DNA of 64,000 nt from Acetobacterium sp. (GTDB lineage Bacteria; Bacillota; Clostridia; Eubacteriales; Eubacteriaceae): the NCBI RefSeq assembly GCF_030652775.1, contig NZ_JAUSPS010000001.1, positions 1 to 64,000 of the forward strand, in the 5' to 3' direction. Positions 25,021-34,969 of this stretch are shown here, in pieces; positions within the stretch are counted from its first letter, which is position 1, and the number at the start of each line of letters is the position of its first letter. The notes under the pieces are model-generated. The model did not search any database. It was not told the origin of the DNA and saw only the letters and a program-made list of their open reading frames with translations. The translations under genes and the position numbers were made by a program.

Positions 25021-26934
25021 CTATTTATCCAGATAAACAACCTGGTTTCGGCCGTTGGATTTAGCCAGATAAAGAGCCTTGTCGGCAATTCTGACTAATT
25101 CTTGGTGTCGGGAATGCTGACAAGGCAGCAGGGTGGTAACGCCGATGCTGATGGTGAGGCAGCTTTTGATGACCGATCCCTCATGGGGAATTGCGAGCGC
25201 TTCAATTTTTTGAAGCAAGCGGTTGGCATTCAGGATAGCTTCATTTTTTTCGGTTTCCGAAAGGAGCACAATAAACTCCTCGCCACCGTAACGAACGACC
25301 ATATCGGTGGGACGGGACAAGGCCGTGCGAAGGCTGTCACCGATTTTAATCAGGGTCGCATCCCCGGCCACATGGCCATATAAATCGTTATAGTTTTTAA
25401 AATAATCGACATCGATAAACAGTAAGGATATGGGTCGCTGTTGTCTTAAACAGCGCTGCCACTCGAGGCCAATGGTTTCATCATATTTCCGTCGGTTCCA
25501 TAGTTCGGTCAGGGGATCGCGGAGGGAAAGTCGCTGCAATTCATGATTGATCTGCTCCAGTTCAAAATTCTGCTGTTCCACTTTTTGATTGGCAGTGGTA
25601 AGCTCTCGTGTCCGCTGGGCTACCAGGTCATCCAGATGATCATTTATTTCGGTGAGTTTTTCACCCATGACGGTTCGGTATTCCAGAGATTCTGAAAAGT
25701 TTTTGGCTAACTGAAAGGAATAAAGAACCGCAAAGATTAATTGACCAGTAGAAGAGTTGGCATCGCCCTGAAAGATCATTCTTAACAGTGGTGGCCAACT
25801 GTCATCGATCCAGATGCTTAAGCTGACAACATCGATAATGGAGGTCAAAATCAAAGCCAAGCCGCCCAGGCTAATAAACCAGCTACTGTTTTCCCTATAT
25901 CTGGCGATTGTTACGAGCTGGATTGCCAGATAGATAATCATAAAAATCGTCCAGATCTGATATAGTGGGTTGAAAATAGAATAGATCCATGTCGGTGTGA
26001 AAAGAACCACCATTGCGTAGACACCGGCAACAATTTGGGTCGATTTGATAATTAGCCGATGAAAATAATCAGGTAACATCGATCTGAAAAACATCAGAAT
26101 CAAGGGAACCCCCAAACAGAATGTTAATGTCTGCAGTTTATAAATGATCACAAAGTCAAAATATTGGTAAAAAGAGTATAAGAATGCTTCGCCAATGAGT
26201 AAGGTTCTGAATGCCACCAATGCGCAAAACAGCACAAAATAGAGGGGGGTTCGATCTTTTCTCCGGAAGAAAAATAAGGCCAGATGATACCCACCCATCA
26301 TTAGCAAGGCACCAAAAAGGAACAGCTCATAGGCTAGTCCTTTGTAACGCATGTTGAGTAACTGGGTTTCCCCACCCAGGAGGATGCTGTTCAGTAGTCC
26401 TCCGCTGGGTCGGTAAAAATTGGACATCTGAATGACAATCTCATTTTCACCTTGTTGTGCTTGAAATGAAGCGACCTGGGGCAAATACTTGGGTACCATA
26501 GTGTCTCTGGTGCTTCCAATTGTTCCGGCGGCGGCGATTAACTTGCCGTTGATCCAGAGTTTATAAGCGGTGCGCACTTTGGGAATCTTCAATGCCAGGA
26601 TTTCATTTTCGGAAGCGACAAAGGTCAGTTGGTAGGTTGCATATCCAAAACCGGGAATCGCTTCGCCATTGATTTCATATTTATTCCAGGACGACGGGAA
26701 GGGGACATAGCCGCTGAGGGTGCCCTGGTTCACGCTGGCGGGTTCAAGGAGCTGATTCCAGTAAAAGGCCCAGTTGCCGTCGAGCGGAATGATTTCATTT
26801 TTTATATTAGTAGCACTTAAATCAAGCCGGCTGTTTTCGGCTTTTTTTTCGATTATCGTGTCTTGAGGAGCGCAGCCTCCCAGAAAGAAAAGCATAAATA
26901 TGATGATCCACAGTAATCGCTTGGGTTTAACCAT
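25021..26934 (-). CDS. Lipoprotein-type diguanylate cyclase with 7TM (DISM) sensor
   Basis: A 637-residue membrane protein making c-di-GMP. The signal sequence ends in a lipobox (LGGC at about 18-21). An extracytoplasmic beta-sandwich domain (about 40-190) is followed by seven membrane helices (about 200-410), the 7TMR-DISM layout, then a coiled coil (about 425-470) and the GGDEF domain. The active-site motif is GGEEF (550-554), preceded by an RxxD product-inhibition site (RPTD), so feedback control is likely. The sensed signal is unknown. It is monocistronic on the minus strand with its own terminator. Confidence 0.9.
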   Translation of the reverse strand: MVKPKRLLWIIIFMLFFLGGCAPQDTIIEKKAENSRLDLSATNIKNEIIPLDGNWAFYWNQLLEPASVNQGTLSGYVPFPSSWNKYEINGEAIPGFGYATYQLTFVASENEILALKIPKVRTAYKLWINGKLIAAAGTIGSTRDTMVPKYLPQVASFQAQQGENEIVIQMSNFYRPSGGLLNSILLGGETQLLNMRYKGLAYELFLFGALLMMGGYHLALFFFRRKDRTPLYFVLFCALVAFRTLLIGEAFLYSFYQYFDFVIIYKLQTLTFCLGVPLILMFFRSMLPDYFHRLIIKSTQIVAGVYAMVVLFTPTWIYSIFNPLYQIWTIFMIIYLAIQLVTIARYRENSSWFISLGGLALILTSIIDVVSLSIWIDDSWPPLLRMIFQGDANSSTGQLIFAVLYSFQLAKNFSESLEYRTVMGEKLTEINDHLDDLVAQRTRELTTANQKVEQQNFELEQINHELQRLSLRDPLTELWNRRKYDETIGLEWQRCLRQQRPISLLFIDVDYFKNYNDLYGHVAGDATLIKIGDSLRTALSRPTDMVVRYGGEEFIVLLSETEKNEAILNANRLLQKIEALAIPHEGSVIKSCLTISIGVTTLLPCQHSRHQELVRIADKALYLAKSNGRNQVVYLDK

Positions 26935-27227
26935 GAGAGTGCTCCTTTCCGATGAGATTAAAAAATCGATTTAAATTAAAACAGATGGAGACGTGATCAT
27001 CACTCCTCCATTCTCGACGGTTTTACTCTGAGTTTTAGTTATTTGAAATTTGGTTTCGATAAAATTCATTTTAACTGATGTAACGGTGTCACGTCCAGAT
27101 GTATTGCGTTCACGATTGTTTCATTATACAATGAGATGATCAATCCCGTCAATTGGGTTTTTCGGTTTCGATCAGGACAATTTAATTCGGTTATGATAAA
27201 ATGTATCAGTACATGAGGTGGAAAATA

Positions 27228-27758
27228 ATGACAAGAGAAAATATCGAAAAGAAAATTACTGAATATCCCATTTTTGAATATGCATTTTTTGATCCGTCGG
27301 AAATCAATTTTTACCAGGCGGTGCGCACTATCTGCAAGTTGGAATGTCCTCAATACGGCAAATCCTGGTCCTGCCCCCCGGCAGTTGGGACCCTGGAGGA
27401 ATGTCAAGAACGGTGCCTGGGCTACAAGCATGCCTTTATTTTCAGCACCATCTCCGAGGTCAGCGACATTCTCAATATGGACGAAATGCTGGCGACCCGA
27501 TGTGAACATATTGAAATCGTGGAGCAGATTAAAGCTAATGTTTTTGGCGAACATGAAGACAAACTGATCCTAACCGCCGAATCCTGTGCCATCTGTGAGA
27601 AATGCGCCTACCCTGATGAAGCCTGTAAACATCGGGATAAAATGTATCCCTGTGTAGAAAGTCATGCCATCTCGGTGACAGATATCTGCGAAAAGCATAA
27701 CCTGTCATTTTTAAATGGTTATAATGTGATCACCTGGTTTGGGATGGTCTTTTTTTAG
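27228..27758 (+). CDS. DUF2284 cysteine-rich metal-binding protein
   Basis: A 176-residue soluble protein of the DUF2284 family, common in anaerobes and of unknown role. It has many cysteines in pairs: CKLECPQYGKSWSCPP near the N-terminus and CAICEKCAYPDEACKH near 120-135, likely binding metal or FeS. GAGGTGG at 27215-27221 favours the ATG at 27228 over the upstream ATG at 27201. It is followed at 65 bp by a small unknown gene and then an enoate reductase, so a redox link is possible. A second DUF2284 gene is at 48464-49003. Confidence 0.82.
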   Translation: MTRENIEKKITEYPIFEYAFFDPSEINFYQAVRTICKLECPQYGKSWSCPPAVGTLEECQERCLGYKHAFIFSTISEVSDILNMDEMLATRCEHIEIVEQIKANVFGEHEDKLILTAESCAICEKCAYPDEACKHRDKMYPCVESHAISVTDICEKHNLSFLNGYNVITWFGMVFF

Positions 27759-27822
27759 AAAGTGACTGGCGGGAGAACGCCGTTGAGCAGAATAGTTTAT
27801 ATTTAAAGAAAGCGGGTACAAG

Positions 27823-28308
27823 ATGGATTTATCATTTTTAGGGATTGCGAGCAATCCCATCACAGTTTTTACCAAAAAAGACAAAGCGGATTATTTGCGG
27901 GACCCCGCTGACATTGATGACGGCATCCGGGAACTGGTCGATGCGATTAATGCCACTCCGGTGTTTTTTTCGATGAGCGCCTGTCAGGGATTCTTGATTG
28001 AGGACGAACGGGAGGACCATTGCCCGGAAACCTATGTGGACTTTTATGTGACTGACGAGCAGTACCAGCTGGCTCGGCTGCTGCTGGCATCACTGACCAG
28101 TAAGTTTAGCGCCAGTATCGACTGCAAGGTGGTTTACGAAGCGGATTTTGATGTCATCGGTGAAGACGAAATTGTGGCTAACGGGATGGTCAAGCTGCGC
28201 CACAGCATCGAACTCTATGAGCTGCCGCCAGATCTGATGAAGACCACCTACCAGGAACTGGTGAACCATATCCGGAAATTCGGAGAAGCGGCAACGAAAA
28301 CCGTCTAA
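27823..28308 (+). CDS. Small protein of unknown function
   Basis: A 161-residue soluble acidic protein; I do not recognise the family. It has a FSMSACQGF segment near residue 50 and no signal peptide or membrane segment. Codon use matches its neighbours and no stop interrupts it, so it is probably real. The ribosome binding site is weak (AAAGAAAGCGGG). It sits between the DUF2284 gene and the enoate reductase in the same direction and may be co-transcribed with them. Confidence 0.68.
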   Translation: MDLSFLGIASNPITVFTKKDKADYLRDPADIDDGIRELVDAINATPVFFSMSACQGFLIEDEREDHCPETYVDFYVTDEQYQLARLLLASLTSKFSASIDCKVVYEADFDVIGEDEIVANGMVKLRHSIELYELPPDLMKTTYQELVNHIRKFGEAATKTV

Positions 28309-28365
28309 GGTTTGTTCAATACGTATAAATTTTGCAATTATCTAGTAATAGAAAGGCAGGGGGAA

Positions 28366-30324
28366 ATGATGGATAAGAAGGTCAGTGCTTTATTTGAACC
28401 ATTCACAATTAACAATCTTGAGCTGAAGAATCGGCTATTTATGCCGGCGATGGGAATTCCGACCGTCCATCAAAACGGAGCCTATACCAAAGAGGCGATT
28501 GCCTTTTATGTGGCGCGGGCTAAAGGTGCGGTGGGTCTGATCATTACCGGCGCCAATGAGGTGAAGAGTTTAGGCGAAAAAAAGACCGTTTGTACGGACC
28601 CAGCGCCATGGTTTAACCCCGATGCCTATACTTTTGCGAGTCTGGAAATGACCGAGGAAATCCATGACTATGGCTGCAAAATATTTGTTCAGCTGGCCGC
28701 TGGTGTGGACAAGTTGACGAAAGACGCCCGGAGCGAACAGATTAAGCACTGCCAGGTGATGACCACTGCGGAAGTCCGGTTGCTGGTGGAGTCTTTTGCC
28801 CATTCAGCCAAAATTGTCAAAGCGGCTGGTTATGACGGTGTGGAAATCCAGTCTGGTGAGTTGCTGGATGGTTTTACGCTGGCTCTTTTTAATCAGCGAA
28901 AGGATTGCTACGGCGGCGATCTTAAAAACAGATTCCGGATCGTGACGGAAATCATTGCGGCCATTAAGGAGGCCTGCGGCAGCGACTTCCCGGTGATTCT
29001 GCGGTTGGCAATGAAGAGTTATCTTAAGGCTGAGGGACAGCAAGCTCTGCCAGGGGAAGAATTTGAGGAACAGGGTCGTGATCTGGAAGAAGCCCTGGCT
29101 GCGGCGGTCATGCTGGAAGCGGCGGGCTGCGACGGTTTTGACGTGGAGGCGGGCATCAGCACATTTGAGAAAGCTTCCTATTGGAAATATCCACCGGTTT
29201 ATTTTGACAAAGGGGTTTATCTGAAGCTTAGTGAGGCGCTGAAAGAAGCCGTCTCGGTACCGGTATTGGCAGCTGGAAAAATGGATGATCCGGAGCGGTC
29301 GGCTGAGGCACTTGAAAAAGGTCAGCTGGATGCGGTGGGATTGGGTCGTCCTTTGCTGGCCGATCCCGAGCTGCCGCAAAAGTTAATAAATGGCCTGGCT
29401 GAAGTGATCCGCCCCTGTCTGGGCTGTAATGATGGCTGTCTGGCCAATAAAATTGCTGGGGGCGAGGCCTCTTGCACTGTTAACCCGGCCTGTAACCGGG
29501 AATTGCTGTCCGGAATTGAAGCAGCCAAAACGCCTCAAAAAGTGGTGGTGGTGGGCGGCGGCCCGGCGGGAATGGAAGCTGCCCGAGTTAGCTCTCTACG
29601 GGGGCATCAGGTGATTTTGTTTGAAAAAAGCTATCGCCTGGGGGGGAAGCTTAAATATAGCAGCCAGCGGATCTTGAAAAATGCGGACGAGCGGCTGATC
29701 CATTGGTATGAAGTCGAGCTGGAAAGCCTGAAGGTTGAAGTTCGCCTGGATGAACCGGCAACCCTGGAAAAAATAGCGGCGATCAATCCCGATATCGTTT
29801 TTATTGTCCAGGGGGCAGAAGCCCGGAAGCTTATATTCCCGGGGATGGACAGCGAAAAAGTGACCAACGCCATTGATGTGATTAGCGATAAAACCTTTGT
29901 CGGGCCTCGGTGTCCATCCATCGGCGGCGGTCTGGCCGGATGTGAGGCGGCGCTTCATCTGGCCATGCATCGCCATAAGATGACGATCGTGGATGCCGCC
30001 CCGGATATTCTGACTGCTGGTATTCCGCTGGCACCGGGCAACAAACAGATGCTTAAGGATCTGCTGGGCTTTTATCGTAGTGAAATTATCACCAATGCCA
30101 CCCTCAAGGCGGTTACCGAAGAGGGGGCCGTGATTGAAAAAAATGGTCAGGAACAACTTATCCCGGCGCATCATGTGATGATTGCGGTGGGCTTTGAACC
30201 AGCACCTTCTTTATATGAAGCATTAAAGAATGACTATCAGGTTTATAATATTGGCGACAGCCAGATGATCAAAAATATCCGCGGCGCCATCTGGGCTGCC
30301 AATGAGGTGGCCAGTTCGATCTAA
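28366..30324 (+). CDS. FAD/FMN/4Fe-4S enoate reductase (second long copy)
   Basis: A 652-residue enzyme of the same kind as the one at 19356-21293. The FMN barrel starts with NNLELKNRLFMPAMG; the cluster site is CLGCNDGC...SCTVNP; the FAD motif is VVVGGGPAGMEAAR. The second nucleotide site reads SIGGGLAGCEAALHL. The usual HHAGR and HGAHGYL barrel motifs are altered (QLAAGVDK and EIQSGELLDGF), so the substrate probably differs from that of the other copy, or activity is changed. AGGCAGGGGG precedes ATGATG at 28366. It follows two small genes and precedes an EamA transporter. Confidence 0.88.
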   Translation: MMDKKVSALFEPFTINNLELKNRLFMPAMGIPTVHQNGAYTKEAIAFYVARAKGAVGLIITGANEVKSLGEKKTVCTDPAPWFNPDAYTFASLEMTEEIHDYGCKIFVQLAAGVDKLTKDARSEQIKHCQVMTTAEVRLLVESFAHSAKIVKAAGYDGVEIQSGELLDGFTLALFNQRKDCYGGDLKNRFRIVTEIIAAIKEACGSDFPVILRLAMKSYLKAEGQQALPGEEFEEQGRDLEEALAAAVMLEAAGCDGFDVEAGISTFEKASYWKYPPVYFDKGVYLKLSEALKEAVSVPVLAAGKMDDPERSAEALEKGQLDAVGLGRPLLADPELPQKLINGLAEVIRPCLGCNDGCLANKIAGGEASCTVNPACNRELLSGIEAAKTPQKVVVVGGGPAGMEAARVSSLRGHQVILFEKSYRLGGKLKYSSQRILKNADERLIHWYEVELESLKVEVRLDEPATLEKIAAINPDIVFIVQGAEARKLIFPGMDSEKVTNAIDVISDKTFVGPRCPSIGGGLAGCEAALHLAMHRHKMTIVDAAPDILTAGIPLAPGNKQMLKDLLGFYRSEIITNATLKAVTEEGAVIEKNGQEQLIPAHHVMIAVGFEPAPSLYEALKNDYQVYNIGDSQMIKNIRGAIWAANEVASSI

Positions 30325-30450
30325 ATAAAGGTGATTAAAAAAATGATTTAAGTATAGTATCCGAAAATAAAAATAGACAATTGCGAAAGTAACCGGAGCT
30401 TTAGGTCTTGTTTCAAAATGGTTATAAAATAGCATCATCAGGAGAAAAAT

Positions 30451-31362
30451 TTGAAAGATCGATTGCAGAATAAAGGCCTTGTTTTTGCCCTGGCAACCCT
30501 CTGCTGCCTCCTTTGGGGGAGTGCTTATCCCGCTGTGAAAATAGGCTATGAGCTTTTTGATATCAACACAACCGGTGCCCAGGTGTTGTTTGCCGGCTAT
30601 CGTTTTACCGTGGCGGGTATGCTCACCTGGGTCATCACCAGCGTGTATTATAAAAAAATCGTGGTGCCTCGGGGGGATGAATGGGGGCGGATGATCAGCC
30701 TCGGGCTGGTGCAGACCACGCTCCAGTATATTTTCTTTTATATTGGCCTGGCCAATACCACTGGGGTGAAAGCTGCGATTATCAATGCCACCGCCACTTT
30801 TTTCACCATTCTCTTTGCGCATCTGATCCTGAAAAATGAAAAGATGACCCGAGCCAAGATATTTGGCTGCCTGCTGGGAATGGCTGGGGTCATCATCATC
30901 CAGCTCAAGAGCGGGAAGATCGATAGCAGTTTTTCCCTGATGGGGGACGGTTTTCTCTTTCTGGTCTGCATTGCCTCGGCGCTGGGTGCCGTGATGACCC
31001 GGATCTTTACCCAAAAGAGCGATTCGATGATCCTGACCGCCTATCAGTTGATGATCGGCGGGGTGGTGTTGATTGTGGTCGGCTTGATGATGGGCGGAAC
31101 GATCACCCAGATCACCATCCCGGGACTGCTGTTGCTCGGCTATCTGTCGGCCTTGTCAGCGGCGGCCTTTACCATCTGGGCGATGCTGCTCAAACACAAT
31201 CCGGTCGGGATTGTGGCCATCTATGGTTTTATGATTCCCGTTTTTGGGGTGATGCTGTCCGGAATTTTCCTGGGCGAACAGTTTCTCAATCTGCGGATTC
31301 TCATTGCCCTAGCCTGCGTCAGTGTGGGGATCTGGCTGGTTAACCGGGAAGCTGAGCGGTGA
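30451..31362 (+). CDS. EamA-family (drug/metabolite) transporter
   Basis: A 303-residue membrane protein with about ten helices and two EamA repeats (about 12-145 and 165-300). An LLWGSAYPAVKIG segment near the N-terminus is typical. It likely exports a metabolite; the substrate is not predictable. The start is a TTG at 30451 with AGGAG about 8 nt upstream. It may be in the same transcript as the enoate reductase, 126 bp before. Confidence 0.85.
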   Translation: MKDRLQNKGLVFALATLCCLLWGSAYPAVKIGYELFDINTTGAQVLFAGYRFTVAGMLTWVITSVYYKKIVVPRGDEWGRMISLGLVQTTLQYIFFYIGLANTTGVKAAIINATATFFTILFAHLILKNEKMTRAKIFGCLLGMAGVIIIQLKSGKIDSSFSLMGDGFLFLVCIASALGAVMTRIFTQKSDSMILTAYQLMIGGVVLIVVGLMMGGTITQITIPGLLLLGYLSALSAAAFTIWAMLLKHNPVGIVAIYGFMIPVFGVMLSGIFLGEQFLNLRILIALACVSVGIWLVNREAER

Positions 31363-31461
31363 GGGCAGAAGGTCTTTTATGACACCTTGGGGCTGGAAGC
31401 TAATCAGGCTGAGCGCAGGGGGCACAGCTGCTGCTTAAACGAATCAAAAGTCTTTTATAAA

Positions 31462-31506
31462 AAACAGGTTCAGGACAAAACCATCTTTGTCCCGAACCTG
31501 TTTTTA
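31462..31506. terminator. Bidirectional terminator between the EamA gene and the ABC operon
   Basis: Long arms (AACAGGTTC...GGACAAA with TTTGTCC...GAACCTGTT), a 6-nt loop, T residues on the right and A residues on the left, so it can end both converging transcripts. Confidence 0.85.
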
Positions 31507-31521
31507 TTTTAAAGGTGCTAT

Positions 31522-32688
31522 TCAAGCTTCGACCCGTCGTTGTTTAATCAGCACCAGCGTCACCCCCAACACCGCTACCCCGAAGGCCAGCACCAGCACC
31601 ATGCTGGTGAAAATGGACTGGAGATTGTCGGCATTGTAACTAACTGCCGCAGCGATTTCGTTATTGGCTTTGATGTACCAGTAGGTGGGAGTAAAGCTGG
31701 CAATGGTCAGAACATTGTCGCCCAGCAGCTCCTGGGGAACAAAGACGCCACTGATAAAGCTGGTGCCCAAAGCAAAGACATTGGCAACGGCTGACATTGC
31801 GCCCCGGCTTTTGACGATATTACCGATTAAATAGCTGATGCTTAAAGCGGCCAGGGTGAAGACAAAGGAGTTCAAAAGCAGCAGCAGGCCAGTGGTAGTA
31901 AACATGAAGCTGCCGTACATGATAAAGCTGGCCGAGATCAGCACAAGCCAGGTTAAGATGGCAAAACTGAGGTTGCCAAGAATCATCTGTAAATTCATAT
32001 TGGCTGATCGGATCGGCGAACAGAGATTTCGCCGTTTCAGATCGGTATTATTAAAGACCAGCATCACCGAGCAGACTCCCAGAATTAGAATGGCAAACAT
32101 TGAATAGGACAGATAATTGAAATAGTATCCCGATTTTTCAGCATTGGCGGAGTGACTGCCGTTGCTGATCATGGTCACTTCGCTTTGTTCGGCCAGATCC
32201 TTGTCCACGTATTGGGTCAGATCAGCCTGGCTGAGACCGGGCATGTAGGTGGTGTAGGTTTGGGCGGTGTTCAGGTATTTATTGATCAGCAGATCCATAT
32301 AGATATTACTGGTGGAGTCGGGCACGGTTGTTTTTTCCAACTGGACATCCTGACCACTCAGCATTGCTTCGGTAAACCCGGCAGGAACCCGGAGGATGTA
32401 TTCCACCTCACGGAAGAACAGCGCATCCTGGAGTTTTTGGGGTTCATCGGGAAGATCGACCAGATTGGCATTTTCGCCCAAATAGGTTTTGAGTCCATCC
32501 ACCAGCAAAGAATCTGCGTCATCATTGATAAAGGCAATATTGACCTTAACCTTGGAAAAATCGGTATTTTGGGGTGGGTTATAAGTGTTGGTCAATAACA
32601 GCGCCAGGACCATAAAAACCACCAGGTAGATCAGGATCTGGCCGCGGTTCTTCTGGATTACTTTGAAAAAGGCTTTATAAACTTGCAT
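31522..32688 (-). CDS. ABC-2 type transporter permease
   Basis: A 388-residue membrane protein. One N-terminal membrane segment (about 18-33), a large extracytoplasmic loop (about 40-190), then five to six C-terminal helices is the ABC-2 exporter layout (YhgE/DrrB/Ybhs-like). It overlaps the preceding permease gene by 14 bp. With the ATPase at 33812-34744 it makes an export system; the cargo is unknown but antibiotics, lipids or peptides are common for this group. Confidence 0.86.
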   Translation of the reverse strand: MQVYKAFFKVIQKNRGQILIYLVVFMVLALLLTNTYNPPQNTDFSKVKVNIAFINDDADSLLVDGLKTYLGENANLVDLPDEPQKLQDALFFREVEYILRVPAGFTEAMLSGQDVQLEKTTVPDSTSNIYMDLLINKYLNTAQTYTTYMPGLSQADLTQYVDKDLAEQSEVTMISNGSHSANAEKSGYYFNYLSYSMFAILILGVCSVMLVFNNTDLKRRNLCSPIRSANMNLQMILGNLSFAILTWLVLISASFIMYGSFMFTTTGLLLLLNSFVFTLAALSISYLIGNIVKSRGAMSAVANVFALGTSFISGVFVPQELLGDNVLTIASFTPTYWYIKANNEIAAAVSYNADNLQSIFTSMVLVLAFGVAVLGVTLVLIKQRRVEA

Positions 32689-33802
32689 ATTTCTGTCTCC
32701 TTATAACTAAATACGTGACAGTGCTAAAGAGCAGTGTGAAACCGCACAGCAGCAGGATGTCGGTAAAAAATTGGGTGTGGGTATTGTAGTAGTACAGGGC
32801 ATAAAAACTATTGGTGATCAGGTTGGCTGGGTTGAGGTAGCCCAGTATCGGGGCTTTGGTCATCACAAGATACTTCATGTCAGCGGACATCATTCCGGCC
32901 AGAAATGACATGATCATCGTGGAACCAATCAGGATACCAATCTTGAGACCCTCACCCTTTTTAATGATGGAACCAATACAGGCACCAAAGGTCACTCCGG
33001 TGAGGCTTCCCGCCACACAGGTCAGGGCGATATAACCAATCTGATCGCCAAAACTGATACCCAGCACTCCGATTAGAAAGGCCAGCAGAATCAAAAGCTC
33101 CAGCAATTGAATGGTGGTGGCCGCCAGCATCGAAGAAAGAAAGACTGTTAGTTTATTGGTGGGCGCCAGATTGATCCGGGCACCAACGGCGGAGAGATCG
33201 GCCTGAATCGCGACCACTTCCTTTACGCCGAGGAAGCCGCCATATAAACAGGTCATCGCAATCAGAGCGTAGAAATAATTAACAACCGGATCCGGATTGG
33301 ATTGGCTGGCAGAAACAGCGGTCAGGTATTCGGTGCGACTGGAAACCCCGGCCAGGATCCCGCTATCGAGAGCAGTGGGGTTGGTGGTGATAATAGTGAC
33401 GATAGTGGCCGATGATTGGACAAAATCGTCCAGAAATTCCCGGATAATGGTTTGATTAAGACCAGACTGGTTTACCACCAGGTTAAGCTCTGAATCGAAT
33501 AAAATATAACCGTCGATTTGATTATCTTTAAGCAGGGCATCGGCGGTTTCTCTGGTCGTGTACTGCACAATAAACAGATCATCCGCTCCATTTATAGCCT
33601 CGGTAAAAGCCGGGTTCTGATCCAGTTCCTCGTTCTGAACAACTGCGACATTCACTTTCAGGAAGTTATCAGAACTGGAAAGGTTGGAAAAGGCCAGGTT
33701 AAACAGGGTGGCTAACAGAACCGGAAAAAGAAAGGTCCAGAACATCAGTTGCCGGTCCCTAAAGATGCACTTGAGACGATAGCGATAATTAAATAAAAAC
33801 AT
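32675..33802 (-). CDS. ABC-2 type transporter permease (second subunit)
   Basis: A 375-residue membrane protein of the same layout as its downstream partner: an N-terminal helix after RYRLKCIFRDRQ, an outer domain (about 45-180), then about five helices. The two likely form a heterodimeric pore. It lies 10 bp downstream of the ATPase gene. GGAGG precedes the ATG at 33802. Confidence 0.86.
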   Translation of the reverse strand: MFLFNYRYRLKCIFRDRQLMFWTFLFPVLLATLFNLAFSNLSSSDNFLKVNVAVVQNEELDQNPAFTEAINGADDLFIVQYTTRETADALLKDNQIDGYILFDSELNLVVNQSGLNQTIIREFLDDFVQSSATIVTIITTNPTALDSGILAGVSSRTEYLTAVSASQSNPDPVVNYFYALIAMTCLYGGFLGVKEVVAIQADLSAVGARINLAPTNKLTVFLSSMLAATTIQLLELLILLAFLIGVLGISFGDQIGYIALTCVAGSLTGVTFGACIGSIIKKGEGLKIGILIGSTMIMSFLAGMMSADMKYLVMTKAPILGYLNPANLITNSFYALYYYNTHTQFFTDILLLCGFTLLFSTVTYLVIRRQKYASL

Positions 33803-33811
33803 GGTGTCCTC

Positions 33812-34744
33812 CTAATCTCTCAATTCTTTGCCGGTTATTTCCAGAAAGACATCGTTCAGGGTTGGCGGTTCGGAATAAATTTTACCGATCGTGATATTCT
33901 GATCCTTCAAGTGGTCAAGAATCGCAATCAGGTTATTTTTCCCTCGGCTTGACTTCACCACCAGTTGATGGTCGGTTACTTCGGCGGAGATAATGTGTGG
34001 CAAGGCCTGAATTTCGGTGAGATCGAGATGCTCGGGATTAAGCAGTTCAAGGTTGATATGTTCGCCGGATTTGATCATCATCTTCAGTTCTTCATTGGTG
34101 CCCATGGCGATGATCTTGCCCTTATCCATAATGGCGATGCGGCTGGCGATTTGTTCAACCTCTTCCATATAATGAGAGGTGTAGATGATGGTGGCGCCCT
34201 GCCGGTTTAATTCTAAAATCCCTTCGAGGATATTGTTGCGGCTCTGGGGATCGACGGCCACAGTTGGCTCATCCAGAATGATCAGCTTGGGCTTATGGGC
34301 AATACCACAGGCGATGTTCAGGCGGCGGAGCAGGCCACCGCTGAGTTTTTTGGGGTAGAATTTGGTAAAATCATTGAGCCCCACAAAATCGATGGCTTCG
34401 GCCACCAACTTTTTGCGGGTTTGTTTATCAGCAACGTAGAGACCGCAGAAGTAGTCGATGTTTTCATAAACGGTCAGTTCATCAAAGACGGCCACATTCT
34501 GCATCACCACCCCGATATTGCGCTTGATATCATAAGCATCCGGGGACATTGGCTGATCATAGATTTCAATGGTACCCTTATCATATTTAAGCAGTGACAA
34601 GATGCAGTTGATGGCGGTGGTTTTTCCCGAACCGTTGGGTCCCAGCAGACCGAGGATTTCCCCTTCTTGTACTTCCAGATTGAAGTGATCCAGGGCGATG
34701 AGATCGCCGTAACGTTTAACCAGATTTTTGACATTGATGACCAT
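33812..34744 (-). CDS. ABC transporter ATPase
   Basis: A 310-residue nucleotide-binding subunit. Walker A is LLGPNGSGKTT (about 37-47), the signature is LSGGLLRRL, Walker B is LIILDEPTVAVDP, and the H-loop is in TSHYMEEVEQI. The C-terminal extension is typical of drug/lipid exporters. AGGAG just upstream of 34744 favours that ATG over 34771. First gene of the three-gene minus-strand operon, divergent from a two-component system. Confidence 0.93.
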   Translation of the reverse strand: MVINVKNLVKRYGDLIALDHFNLEVQEGEILGLLGPNGSGKTTAINCILSLLKYDKGTIEIYDQPMSPDAYDIKRNIGVVMQNVAVFDELTVYENIDYFCGLYVADKQTRKKLVAEAIDFVGLNDFTKFYPKKLSGGLLRRLNIACGIAHKPKLIILDEPTVAVDPQSRNNILEGILELNRQGATIIYTSHYMEEVEQIASRIAIMDKGKIIAMGTNEELKMMIKSGEHINLELLNPEHLDLTEIQALPHIISAEVTDHQLVVKSSRGKNNLIAILDHLKDQNITIGKIYSEPPTLNDVFLEITGKELRD

Positions 34745-34866
34745 ATGTTTCTCCTTTATTTGTGCACCCACCCCAGCAGCGGAGGTGAGACGCGGTTTTA
34801 TTTATCGATAGGTTTATTGTACGCCAGTGACCGCCCTTTTGGTAGTGACCAGCCTCCTGATTGGGT

Positions 34867-34880
34867 ATGACAAATGTCAT
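34867..34880. promoter_or_regulatory. Palindrome between the ABC operon and the histidine kinase gene
   Basis: ATGACA and TGTCAT arms around AA. Short palindromes of this kind are bound by NarL/LiaR-class response regulators. It is placed to control both divergent transcripts (starts at 34744 minus and 34970 plus). Confidence 0.5.
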
Positions 34881-34969
34881 CATTTATGTTAAAGTAGTGA
34901 TAAATATCTGGTCGATGGCGACAATATCGATGAAAAGAAATTTGGAAACGATTCTGATAAGGGCAGGTA

